Source of the DNA: Ostrinia nubilalis
Taxonomy: Eukaryota; Arthropoda; Insecta; Lepidoptera; Crambidae
Length of the DNA: 64,000 bases
Assembly (NCBI RefSeq): GCF_963855985.1
Contig: NC_087119.1
Location: 6,488,001 to 6,552,000, forward strand
Direction of reading: 5' to 3'
The notes beneath the pieces are model-generated. The model saw nothing but the letters and a program-made list of their open reading frames with translations, ran no database searches and had not been told where the DNA came from. Within the stretch, counting starts at the first letter, position 1. Each line of letters opens with the position of its first letter. Shown one piece after another: positions 10,720 to 20,464 of the stretch. A program made the position numbers and the translations under genes.

Positions 10720-10902
10720 GTTGCTCCAGTGAAAATATTCTCCGTAACGTTGCCGAGGCAGGCCGGGGCCGCTCCGAGTATTGATTCTAAAATCATCTTG
10801 ACCTACTTCGCGTTGGGCGGACTGGGCGGTACCGCCGCCCGCCCGCGCCTGATGCATCATTACTTTACTAGGCTCTTTGCCGCCCGACCTGAGTGGGACT
10901 AA
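10720..10902 (+). CDS. Candidate terminal exon of an unidentified host gene
   Basis: A pyrimidine-rich stretch ending TTGTTTCAG (10711-10719) is a good splice acceptor. It is followed by 60 open codons in phase 0 and a TAA stop at 10900-10902. Codons are mostly G/C-ending, unlike the AT-rich surroundings, which suggests selection as coding sequence. The peptide begins VAPVKIFSVTLPRQ, has a hydrophobic, glycine-rich stretch (IILTYFALGGLGGTAA, about residues 24-39, possibly membrane-embedded) and ends FAARPEWD. I do not recognise the family. The opposite strand is also open over 10645-10956, but that frame lacks splice or start context. No upstream exon was found in the window. Confidence 0.4.
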   Translation, partial: VAPVKIFSVTLPRQAGAAPSIDSKIILTYFALGGLGGTAARPRLMHHYFTRLFAARPEWD

Positions 10903-10955
10903 AAGAAAACTTCTTTCTAACTTAATTTGAGCTATTGAGCTTAAAGGATAGTACA

Positions 10956-10961
10956 AATAAA
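10956..10961 (+). promoter_or_regulatory. Poly(A) signal AATAAA
   Basis: A canonical AATAAA 54 bases after the stop of the candidate terminal exon. The position suits a short 3' UTR, but AATAAA is frequent in AT-rich DNA, so the support is modest. Confidence 0.3.
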
Positions 10962-11075
10962 TTAAGTTAGAAATTCACCACAGGCAATCCTGAGGTTAAA
11001 TACATAATTAAGAATAAAATTAATGCATATTTATAAGTTTGCTGTACTGTAAATAACTAAAACAGACGTTTTCCC

Positions 11076-11218
11076 CACTTCGCGTCCAGATAATCCAGTT
11101 TGCATCCACCAGGGTCAGTTTGCGTCCACCAGGGCCAGTTTGCATCCACTCGTAAGCCACTTTGCGTCCACCTGTGTGCCGGTTTGCGTCCACCAGTGAG
11201 CCATTTTGCGTCCACTTA
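11076..11218 (+). repeat. 'TTTGCGTCCACC' minisatellite, about 7 units
   Basis: About seven degenerate units of 22-26 bp built on 'cagtttgcgtccaccagg' or 'cactttgcgtccacctgtg'. The same unit forms the array at 6113-6196 plus 8991-9078. Function and parent element are unknown. Confidence 0.7.
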
Positions 11219-11367
11219 TTATATGGGTGGATGTGCTGAAAGGTAATGTTGAAAATGTTATAATGGTAACGATTCCGAATGCCAAACTAAATAAATAAAT
11301 TTATTAACACCCTAAATCACGCAGGATATAATTATGTAAACCCAAAAACAAAATAATAAGGTAAAAC

Positions 11368-11390
11368 CTCAGGTCATACTATGATCTGAG
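11368..11390. mobile_element. 23-bp TIR-only element with 8-bp TSD
   Basis: CTCAGGTCATA and TATGATCTGAG, the two inverted ends of the 2953-4333 family, are joined with one base between them. They are flanked by an exact 8-bp direct repeat GGTAAAAC (11360-11367 and 11391-11398). It reads as an element that has lost its whole interior, or a rejoined end product, while keeping its original TSD. Confidence 0.65.
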
Positions 11391-11398
11391 GGTAAAAC

Positions 11399-12030
11399 GA
11401 AGGAGATCAGGAGAAAAGATGATAAAGTTATTGCAATTGTTTAATCTTATTGTTTTAGTTTTTGTCGCAAAATGTTAACGTCAAAAGATGCCAGTGTTTG
11501 ACTCCTTTAGATAATTTGGATTCTGAAACTAAATCAACTAGAGCAGTCAATTAAGGACTAAAATGCTTTACATGTTCTTGAAACTCACGAGTCAGTGTTA
11601 AGTGCGTCGACCTCGCAATTGAAATTTCCAATCAGCTGCAAATTAACGCCTGGCATGTTTAATGGTGTCTTTCAAGGGTCCAATTTAGTCAGCATTGTGA
11701 CATTCCACCAGTAATGGCTGATGCAGTGTCGCCGCTATATTGCCAGCGTGTTGGACACGACGTGCTTTAAATTTGGAACATATCAATAACGATCCATTTG
11801 GTTCACAACTCGAACAGCCTTGCATAGAAAATCAAACGAAAACGAACTTTAGGGCCATGCAGTAAGGGTTAGGTGCATTGTGCTTATGTATCTTTAATAC
11901 ACTGACTCGGTCTGTTTACAGGTCAGAGGATGTAATGGTGTGATGCTAGCTAGATGGCTTCACTATCCGCATTGTACTTTGTTACTGTATGTAGTCTTTG
12001 GTAGTATAGTACCTGTAGAGTCATTTAATG
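11399..12030. other. No feature recognised
   Basis: AT-rich DNA without recognised coding, RNA or repeat content. Confidence 0.35.
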
Positions 12031-12080
12031 ACGGACAACTACGGAACCCTACACTGCGCGTGGCACGACACGCACTTGGC
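12031..12080 (-). repeat. End of the 'AAGTGCGTGTCGTGCCACGC' TIR repeat
   Basis: Matches the right-hand end of the inner element at 17330-17376 (acggaaccctacactgcgcg, then ccacgacacgcacttggc). Only this end is present; it abuts repeat A. Confidence 0.6.
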
Positions 12081-12091
12081 TAATTTTTATT

Positions 12092-12288
12092 ATTTATCGT
12101 GTGAGCGTAGCGTCACAGATACCTAATAGTTATTAAAGCTTACAAGTTCCCCCGTAAACTCCTTCAAAAATTTAAGATCGTGTAATGTACTGTGTTGGTA
12201 GTTGATCTATGCAAAATATCAGCCGCTTCTTATACAGACGGAAAAATAAAATGATACCGCGATCTAAAAGCGTACGGCGCCATCTATT
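12092..12288 (+). repeat. Interspersed repeat A, copy 2
   Basis: Same landmarks as 1826-2026: 'tatttatcgtgtgagcgtagcg', 'atcagccgcttcttatacag', 'gcgatctaaaagcgtac' and 'gcgccatctattgg'. The middle part is more diverged. Confidence 0.55.
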
Positions 12289-12364
12289 GGGGGCAAACAA
12301 AAATTGCGGCACATGGCCTATTTTTTAAATTGGACTAATAGTTCGTTCGATTATTACGTGTAAC

Positions 12365-12397
12365 CTCAGATCATACTATGATGAACTATGATCTGAG
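12365..12397. mobile_element. 33-bp TIR-only element, near-exact 8-bp TSD
   Basis: CTCAGATCATA..TATGATCTGAG with 11 bases between the ends, flanked by CGTGTAAC (12357-12364) and CGTGCAAC (12398-12405), which match at 7 of 8 bases. Same TIR family as 2953-4333 and 11368-11390. Confidence 0.6.
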
Positions 12398-12409
12398 CGT
12401 GCAACCAAA

Positions 12410-13270
12410 CAAACATACAAACTCTTCTATGGTACCTACGAGTATTAGGTAGATACTTAGTGCGCGAGCTTCTTTTACTTTAAATATTGATTTCGTGAGC
12501 CAGGCAGTACCCAAATACGTCACATTTTGTAAAAAAATACTATCGTTTCTTACAATTTCGAGTTAATAATTGTTTTTTTGATTAGTTGAGAACATTTTTT
12601 TTAAATAACTCCCACGATTCGATAGTACTACAAAAAGTAAATCGTTCTGCCACGGGAAAACAACCACTAATATTTTAAACATTTTATACTTTAAACAAAA
12701 TAAATTTTATAAAATCCGATTTGTATGAAAATTAAAATAATTAAAATGAAGATATCAATTTTCTGACTTCACCATACCATTTATATGCCCATGTTAACAT
12801 GGGTTAGTGTCGGCTCATATACCCATTTACCTAACACCCTGTATAAGTAAGCAAGCGAGTTTGAGGAGCAATTAGAACAAATTGTGTTCCTAGCCTGTCT
12901 CTTCGATTTTAGTTTGGCAAAATTTTCCGATAGTGTCAAATAGAAGCAATTATTATGAGTATTATCACGAATTCACGATGCATCATGCATCACATGAATG
13001 CGTTGCATGCAACATTTCTATGCGGTAGATAATGAGATAACTGAACTAAAGATACTGTTTTAAAGGTACCTACTATAATGGAAAAAAAATCCTACCAGTT
13101 TAAATTTAGCGTTCAAATTGAGTTGTATAGCCACAGTCCTTGGCCCAAATCACGTTATAATGCTCGTAAGTTACAATACTTACAATGCCTACGTCCATAA
13201 TTCACATCCGCATCTAATTTATTCGGTACGCCTATTAAATATTAATTGCATGATCCTACTAATGTTATAA
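12410..13270. other. AT-rich stretch, nothing recognised
   Basis: Contains short palindromes (catgttaacatg; gcatgcaac near gcatcatgcat) but no recognised element or exon. Confidence 0.35.
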
Positions 13271-13271
13271 A

Positions 13272-13500
13272 CTAGCTTTTTCCCGCGGCTTCAACTGCGT
13301 GAAATTTAGTTTGTCTATATGTTATTCTGGATTATAATCGATTCGATCGTTGATAGCCTATATGTTATTCTGGATTATAATCAATAATACCGTAAAGTTT
13401 TATCAAAATCCGTTCAGCAGTTCAGCGTGAAAGAGTAACAAACATCCACACAAACTTTCGCAATTTAGTACTCGTAGTCGTAGGATAGGATATTAGTAGG
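13272..13500 (-). mobile_element. Helitron-like element (Lep1 type), minus copy
   Basis: Read on the minus strand it runs from 'atcctactaatatc' through 'gtttgttactctttcacgc' and 'acggattttgataaaac' to a terminal 'ccgcgg..aaaaagCTAG'. The CTAG end preceded by a GC hairpin is how small lepidopteran Helitron-like elements end (known family behaviour). The block 'gcctatatgttattctggattataatc' is duplicated in tandem inside. It lies head to head with the next copy. Confidence 0.65.
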
Positions 13501-13643
13501 ATGCCAAAGTTTGGATGTCTGGATGTTTGTTACTCTTTCACGCAAAAACTACTAAACGGATTTTGATGAAACTTTACAGTATTATTGTTTATAACCCAGA
13601 ATAACATAATAGGCTATAATTTATGCGGGCGGGAAAAAGCTAG
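13490..13643 (+). mobile_element. Helitron-like element (Lep1 type), plus copy
   Basis: Starts 'ttagtaggatgcc', passes 'gtttgttactctttcacgc' and 'actaaacggattttgatgaa', and ends 'gcgggcgggaaaaagCTAG'. It forms an inverted pair with 13272-13500, joined at their 5' ends. Confidence 0.65.
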
Positions 13644-14006
13644 TGGTTAGTATATTATAGAAACACACAGTTGGTCTCAATTTGCCAAAAAACTTAATCT
13701 ATCTAGTTAATGAATTGAAAGTTGTAGAACAAATTATTTGGAATCCATTCACCATGCTTGTCAGCTTACGAACGAGACTTCACCCCTTCACAAAAATAAA
13801 AAAAAGGAAAATGTATTTATTTGAATCGCATCGCAATCGTCAATCAAATATCATGGTTTAGTGGATTTACCTATAAGTTTTCTGTATTTTTAGAAAATAC
13901 AATAAATCTAGAAAAATCATGATATTTTTTACCTGGTCAAAATTGTATATTAGAGAGACCATAGATAGTAGTGAGGTCCTCAGATCATAGAAGGGGTGAT
14001 CGGAGG

Positions 14007-14218
14007 TAGGGTTGCCAGGCGTCCGGCTTTAGCCGGACATGTTTGGTTTTTAGGGACTTGTCCGGCCTGTCCGGCTTTTGTTAGGTTTTGTTTTTATTTG
14101 GTTGCCACGCCAGGCGAAAGTCGAGCCACAGAATGTCCGGCTTTTAGGGTAAAATGTCCAAAATGTCCGGCCAAATGAAGCACAAAGTCCGGCTTTTGTG
14201 ATTTTGGACCTGGCAACC
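14007..14218. mobile_element. hAT-like miniature element (TAGGGTTGCCAGG family)
   Basis: The left end TAGGGTTGCCAGGCGTCC mirrors the right end GGACCTGGCAACC. The interior repeats 'tgtccggctttt' several times. The right end lacks the final CTA and no TSD is visible. Related copies: 18655-18799 and the fragment at 52779-52823. Confidence 0.65.
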
Positions 14219-14229
14219 GGAAACTCGGA

Positions 14230-15165
14230 AACGCCTGGACCGATTTGGAAAAATCTTTTTATTGTTTGGACAGCGATCAATGATGTCATGTCAAGGGAAT
14301 TTCATTATAATAATTTTAATCCTAATTATTTTGCCGACATCAAATAACCTCCATCCGAGTCCAAGATCAAGGGTGTCGGCGACCTATCTAAGCTAGTCAT
14401 TAGTAATTTGGAATTTAAACTGTACATATTATGTAATTAGAAAGCATTAAATTTGCGCTTTACCTTTACCGACATAGTTGTAATTATTACTTATTATAGT
14501 GTGCCGTATGTAACGTACCTACATTCATATCAATTAGTTTTTTGCTCTGTCAAAGTTCTTTGTCCGAAGTCCGAACTACTTTCCTAGCCCATTCAACATA
14601 TTATTATTAAACTCGTTGATCGACCAGGAATGCTTGGGCTGCGGCTTGTATTCGGGGGGGATGCTTGTAGGGTTTTTTCCAAATTGGTTGGCCTGTAGTT
14701 TGAAGACTAACTTTGGCTGGTTTCGCCAAACCCGATGACAAGTTGGCCCTTGCGCCCGCCGCAAAGCATAATCGACCCTAAGTTAGTACACATACGTGTG
14801 TCACGAAGGGAATATCTCATATTAAGACCGCCGATGGAGCAGCGCTGTTGCCAAGGAGTTTTTATGGTGCTAAAACTAGTTTATACTCGTACCTTTGTAG
14901 ATCCACCGACATTATTCACATTTGGTTCGCATTCTAATCGGCGAAAGAATTTCGTTTATTACTCAGTTGTATGAAATAGAAAATAATACATAAAATACGT
15001 AAGTAGGTATGTACCTACTTAGTTGAAGTTAGGCAAGCGTGAACTTTAAATAATGAGTGGCAAGCAAACACCTAATTCGAAAAAACACTAATTATTACCT
15101 ACCTACTTCTCGCCGGCTAATGTAAAATAAATAATACAATATTAATTAGATAAACATTTTCACTG
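14230..15165. other. No feature recognised
   Basis: AT-rich. Two open frames (14576-14764 minus, 14735-14974 plus) carry no motif I recognise. A G7 run occurs near 14657. Confidence 0.35.
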
Positions 15166-15170
15166 TAGAA

Positions 15171-15275
15171 CTAGCAACCGCCCGCGACTTCGTACTCGTG
15201 GATCCCGTTTTATCCCCTTGCCTTAGGGGTTGAATTTTGCAAAATCCCGTCTTAGTGAGCATCTACGTTCTAAAA
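15171..15275 (-). repeat. Helitron-like relative ('cccgcgacttcgtac' variant)
   Basis: Matches 38163-38340 and 40168-40325: 'ccgcccgcgacttcgta', 'cgtggatcccgtttta', 'cccttaggggt' and 'gcatctacg'. The CTAG-like left end suggests a relative of the Helitron-like copies; classification is tentative. Confidence 0.45.
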
Positions 15276-15602
15276 AGAACCCCCATACTTTTTACTGTTG
15301 AAAAAAAAGTTGGCAACCCAAATCACCACACCTCACCAATATAAGCTTGATTGATGTGGCTGGTCGCAAAGTTGTTCCATACAACATAATCGTTTTTATT
15401 TATTATACCTACCTACAATTTATGGTCATATTACCAATATCAGAACAGAATAATTATAATATTCCTACCTCACCTGAGAATCGAACTCATCTCACCAACA
15501 TCAGAATGCGAACAAGAATTGGAGAATCGAACTAGAACCTCCAAGTTGAGTTGAGTCAAAGTTTCAAACAACTAGAATAGGTACCGTTTTCTGTTATAAT
15601 AA

Positions 15603-15788
15603 GAGTAGGCGCACACCGTTGATTTTTAGTTGGCCGATAGTTGTGCGTGTGCCCGATTTTAAATTGTATGAAGAATCGGCCAAATCGAATCGGCGTAGTG
15701 TGCGCACTCCCATATGATACATGCCCATACTGATCAACCGCCCGACTAAACTATCGGCCGACGAAAAATCAACGGTGTGCGCCTACTC
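15603..15788. mobile_element. Palindromic MITE with TAA TSD (Harbinger-like)
   Basis: Ends GAGTAGGCGCACACCGTTGA and its reverse complement, flanked by TAA on both sides (15600-15602 and 15789-15791). The inverted repeat continues inward ('ggccgatagtt'), so most of the 186 bp folds back. A 3-bp TAA duplication is typical of PIF/Harbinger elements. No coding content. Confidence 0.7.
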
Positions 15789-15799
15789 TAATACCTATT

Positions 15800-16470
15800 T
15801 GCGCTATTTGTCTACCACAACAACAAGTCCGAAATGTGTAGTTCACCGGCGCAACTAGGTAAAATTACCTCGTTTTTGAACAAAAGAATGAATGACTGCA
15901 TTTACTACAAACGTAACAAAATTACTCATTTTAAATAAGTCATCGCGTTTATTCTGGCCTTTAGAGCCGTTCCATAGATTCGAGAATTATTATTATCACC
16001 TCGCGACGCTTGACACGCACGCTACCCAGTTCATAGGCTTGGAATATATTAGTGTCGCAATGCGCCACAGCTGATCTAATTTAAAACTTATATTTATTAG
16101 AATAGAGCTGCCTTTGCTCCGGCAGTGGAGCGTAGATAAGTGCTGGTAGGTTGGCCCAAGGCTGGCCGACTGGAGGAGTAGAATGTTGGTCAAGGCTGCC
16201 AATCTGTTGTCAAATGCCCGCGCCTCTATTTTTGGCAATGGAATGGCATCTACGTACCTACTCGTATTGAGAAAATTTATATTAAATATTCAGAATTCGA
16301 TGTCTCAGACTGTGTGTTTCGACTAGAAGCGATTATGTTTATTATTAGTTTATTAATTAGTGTTATTTTAGGTTGAATAGAAATAGATCCTTCAGATAAT
16401 GGTAGTATTGGTAGCCCTTCAGGGGCAGTCGATGTTGATGGATGGCGGGACCGCGGGAGAAACGTGTAGG
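15800..16470. other. No feature recognised
   Basis: Open frames on both strands (15892-16074, 15996-16238, 16277-16513) have no recognisable motif. Only AT-rich DNA with short GC-rich patches is seen. Confidence 0.35.
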
Positions 16471-16475
16471 GGTAA

Positions 16476-17613
16476 GGGGGCGTCCATAAATTACGTGAGA
16501 CAATTTTGGCCATTTTTCAACCCCCCCGCCCCCCTTGGTGAGATTTGGTGAGATTTTGCCTGACCCCCTCCCCCACCCACCCAATCTCACGTGATATTTA
16601 ATAAAATGCCTATTTTGCAATGTCTACGCCTCGATTCTATTAGATTTATATGAGAAAATCAGTAACCCAGTGTCGTCGTGCCACGCGCAGTGCAGGGTTC
16701 CCTAGCTTCCCGTCGTTTAGTAAGACAAGCAATTGCTTCAACCTAGGACCAGTTTTTTTTATTCATAGTTAAAATAACTAATTGTTAAATTTGGCTACTA
16801 ATGGTTAAATATTAATAAAATGTAAACTAATAGTTAAGTACTAAAAGTCAAGTTAAACATTGTTATAAAAACATTTTTTTCTGTTATTTAACCACTAGTC
16901 ATTTAACATCTGTCAAATTTGACTATTGGTTACTTTAAATACGAATACATAATATTTTCATACGTATGTAATGTCAGTTTTAGGGTTCCGTAGTCCTGAC
17001 AAGGAACCCTTATAGTTTCGATATGTCTGACTGTCTGTCCGAGGTTTCGCTTGGAAACTATTGGCACTGGGGAGCTGTAATTTTGTGAAGGTATGTATAT
17101 TAATCACGCCGACAAAATTTTTTCTAGGGTAGCTCCCCTGCATGTAAAGTGGGGATGAATTTTTTCGAGGAAAACTATAACGGTTAAGATACATTACTTA
17201 GTTTAAAAGTAATAGTCATTTGAGTCATGTATAAAATTTCTTAACCAGTAAAAATTCCTTAGAAGAAGAAAGAAAAGTGACTTTAGACGAAGTAATTGCT
17301 TGCTTCTGAAATATATTGTGGTAACGACAGACAACTACGGAACCCTACACTGCGCGTGCCACGACACGCACTTGGCTATTTTTTTACGCAATAGCGATGC
17401 CGATGACGTTTTTTTAATTTCGAATTTTCTTAATTTCGACAACATTTTTTTTTACTTCAATAACCCAGTTTTCTGACAATTTTATTCGATTTCTTGCGGA
17501 AAAAATTACGTGATATTTTCCGAGACCCGCCCTCTCCCCCACGTGAGATTTAGTGAGGTTTTCGTTGACCCCCTCCCCCCCCTAAAAGTCTCACGTAATT
17601 TATGGACGCCCCC
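16476..17613. mobile_element. Harbinger-like TIR element, copy 1, TSD TAA
   Basis: Ends GGGGGCGTCCATAAATTACG and its reverse complement; TSD TAA (16473-16475 and 17614-17616). Subterminal DNA on both sides has C- or G-runs with 'aaatctcac' and 'cacgtga' repeats. The centre is occupied by another TIR repeat (16660-17376). There is no transposase frame. Copy 2, in opposite orientation, is at 35820-37483. Confidence 0.8.
16660..17376. mobile_element. Inner TIR element nested in Harbinger-like copy 1
   Basis: Left end 'cgtcgtgccacgcgcagtgc' and right end 'actgcgcgtgccacgacacg' are inverted relative to each other, followed inward by 'agggttcc.tag'. The interior holds runs of 'ttaaata/ctaatagttaa' text and the block 'tccgtagtcctgacaaggaa', a motif widespread in moth genomes. 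The same inner element occupies the same place in copy 2, so it was already there when the outer element multiplied. Confidence 0.65.
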
Positions 17614-17619
17614 TAATAC

Positions 17620-18650
17620 AGAACTGAAGTACGAGTAGGTACCTAGACCTACCTAACCTAGCCTACCTACAGAACAGACAGACTCGGTAGGACTAGGCAC
17701 TTACTCGTTCGTACCTATTTCGTAGTTTGTCTACTTCGTACTTCGTAGCAGCATTCTACCTAGGTACCTACTTACGAACGAGTATCTAAAACGCTGCTAC
17801 GAAAAGACATAAACTAGGATCAAACAACGGCATTTAATATTTTTATAGGTAGGATAGGTAATTTTTGTATTATTATTTCATTTTCTTCCCTAAACTTTGA
17901 ATTTTTGACGAATTTCAATATCTAACTACTACGTGTGATATAACATTGGAAACAAGAGAAGCTAGAGATATTTTCTGGATATATTCAATCATTATCTGGA
18001 TCTGACATAATTATTTTATTTGACTAAAGACATATTCAATATCAAATTAAAAAAAAACGGTTTAAAAAAAAACACGCGAGAAAAAAAATTGCAGCAGTTT
18101 TCAGGTCACGGAAAAAACAAATAAAACAAAAAAATATCAATTACAAAAAAGTAGGTCACTTAGGGTCAAATGGGCGAACATAAATTCTTAAAATGACCTT
18201 ACCTATACACTCACGATCACGAAGTTTGTCTAATCTTCCGCCAAACATCCTGTACATACATACAAGTGTGGTTCCAGATTACAGCTTGACACCTCTACTG
18301 ACAACAGTCCTATGCAAATGACAGGTCTTGGTGACTGGACGGTCCTGGAAAATGATTTCCACTCGCAAAGTTGCGGCATTCTACCTACTCTACTATGGTT
18401 GCGGGCACAGCTAGTAAGTACTAATACACACTATTGCTTATTTGGCAACACTCTAGTCTCGTTCACCTTGACCCGCGGAACGGGAGCCATTGTATAACAC
18501 TTTTAGGGTTTCCAATAACTTTTTCTAATCCCAATGTATTGGGACAGATTCAAGGGATTCTTTGTACCTAGCAACTTTTCGTCGTTCTATGACCTCGATT
18601 TGACTTCAAAAGGTTTAAAGATACATACATACATAGATAGTGCCGATACA
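17620..18650. other. AT-rich stretch, nothing recognised
   Basis: 17640-17780 is built of overlapping 'gtaggtac/tacctac' motifs common in moth DNA. The rest has A-runs and no element or exon that I recognise. Confidence 0.35.
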
Positions 18651-18654
18651 CGAC

Positions 18655-18799
18655 TAGGGTTGCCAGGTGTCTGGTGAGCTACTACATTTGATTTATTTAT
18701 TGCACCCCTCCCCCCCGTGACATCCGGCTTTTAGGGTAAAATGTCCGACCAAATGAAGCACAGAGTCCGGCTTTTGTGTTTTTGGACCTGGCAACCCTA
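18655..18799. mobile_element. hAT-like miniature element, diverged copy
   Basis: Begins TAGGGTTGCCAGGTGTC and ends GACCTGGCAACCCTA. The right half matches 14125-14218 closely ('ttttagggtaaaatgtcc', 'caaatgaagcaca.agtccgg'). The left interior has been replaced by unrelated AT-rich and C-rich text. The flanking 8-mers do not match. Confidence 0.6.
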
Positions 18800-19507
18800 A
18801 TTGCGAGCGAAGCGCACACACCAAACAATTTGTTTAACAGGATTTACACGGGAAAATTGACCGTTATTACATTGGATTCAATTTGTAGATGGAAAAGATC
18901 GAGAAAAGATTGCATATTATAGGTGTAAAAACTTGGTAAAAACCCCGGAGAATAATTTTAATGCTTATTTTTTTAGTAACAAGGAACAACACAGGAATAC
19001 AGTTCAAAAATGATCCATTTTCTACAGCCATAAAAATCAATGAGTTTAATGTTTACTACTAAACAAGGTATAGAGAAACTATTGTAAACAAATAAAAATG
19101 TTCCTATTTGTTTATTAAAACTAGGTAGGTACCTATAATTAATGCCTATCTTAATAATCATAATAGATCAATTCTTCGTCATTTTCTAAGCCTAGCTCAT
19201 CTCGTGCTAGGCGATTCCAAAACGGTAGATATTCGTAACTAAATACAAATTGGGATTCCGTAAATCATAGCATAGGTATTCCTAACAGCATACAATAAAA
19301 TTAATTGCATTCCACTATGCAGACTGCTGTAGTTAGCAAAATGTCCGCTAAATTCGGATGCTACTTCAAATGAATGCTTTAATTTGACTGGCTGACGCTC
19401 ATGGAAGCCACAAAGGCTCGGTTATTGTCGGACAGGGGTATTATCTGCGCGTAAAAGTGAGAGCCAAAGCACACGATGCGTTGCGGCGCAGTGCGACGCC
19501 GGAGCGG

Positions 19508-20338
19508 TAAGGTAAGGTATCCTTCCGTTTGGCCAAATTACTTTTCGCCAAATTTCACTTCGCAAACAACTTATCGCCAAAGTTTCATTTCCCAAATGAA
19601 CTTTTAGCAACTGTACTTTTCGCAAATAATTCATTTGGTCAAATTATCATTTGGCCAAATTTTACTTGGCAAATGTTTATATCGCAAATGTTTTATGTTG
19701 CCAAATATTATATCCCAAATAATTTGTTTGGTCAAATTGACACTTCACCCACCGTTACCCACAAATCAAAGCAGATGATCATGGTTTTCACAAGAATTTT
19801 ATGTAAAACAAAGAGATTGCAGAAAATTGTATGGTTGCAGAAAGTAGGTATTGCAGAAAATAGTAGGTTAGGTTAGGTTAGAACAGTGACCCTTAATGCG
19901 CGAAGGCGAGCGAAGCGTGCCGCGGCAGCGGCCGCCGAGCGCTAGAATCACCTCTATTGTTAATTAATCATTTGGAAATTTCGATACAAAGAATGAAATA
20001 AGGAAATTAATGTAGAACAAATTTTATATTAACTCCCCACTAAACAAAATAATAATCACAAGCTAATTTGTATACCATTCTATGCACCAATCAAATTATT
20101 TTGTAAATAGTTTATCGTGAAATATTTTTGCCTAATGAAACATTTGGCAAACCATACTTTGCCAAACAATAATTTGCTAAACAATAATATGCCAAAAACA
20201 ACATTTGCGAATTAAAAGTTTGCAATAAGTTGCTTTGCCAAATGAGAATTTGCCAAATGAAAATTTGCGAAACGTTGTTTGCGATGTGATAATTTGGGAA
20301 ACGTTTTTTGGCCAAACATTAGTAATCCGTAAGGTAAG
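19508..20338. mobile_element. Foldback element of TTTGGCAAA repeats, possible 9-bp TSD
   Basis: 19525-19740 is an array of degenerate 14-22 bp units such as 'catttggccaaattt' and 'cttttcgcaaa'. 20125-20312 holds similar units in the opposite orientation. The block is bounded by TAAGGTAAG at 19508-19516 and 20330-20338, a possible 9-bp target duplication, though that string is simple enough to be chance. The outermost bases do not form a clean TIR. Long repeat-built arms with 9-bp duplications would fit Mutator-like elements; I treat that as a guess. Open frames over both arrays are products of the repeat, not genes. Confidence 0.5.
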
Positions 20339-20345
20339 TATAAGT

Positions 20346-20446
20346 CCAAGATGGACTGCAAGCCACCACGGTTTCTTGGAACACCTTCAAAGAAACGGGT
20401 GGCTTGCAGTTTGCGGTCTGCAGTTCATCTTGGACTTGTACTTGTA
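20346..20446. repeat. Imperfect hairpin next to the foldback element
   Basis: 'aagtccaagatggactgcaa' (from 20342) and 'gccacc' pair with 'ggtggcttgcagt' (20398-20410) and 'ctgcagttcatcttggactt' (20419-20438), with about 28 bases of loop and a 14-nt bulge. Origin unknown. Confidence 0.6.
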
Positions 20447-20464
20447 CCTTCAGTTTGCATAGAA

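Noticed and set aside
19861..19880. Telomeric repeats (taggttaggttaggtt; also at 55202 and 62755)
   Set aside because: The unit is TTAGGT-like (6 bp) and only three to four units long; insect telomeres use TTAGG. These are short slippage runs.
19529..20315. Open frames of 115 and 67 codons rich in N, F and P
   Set aside because: They translate the TTTGGCAAA-like arrays; the two frames are on opposite strands of an inverted repeat.
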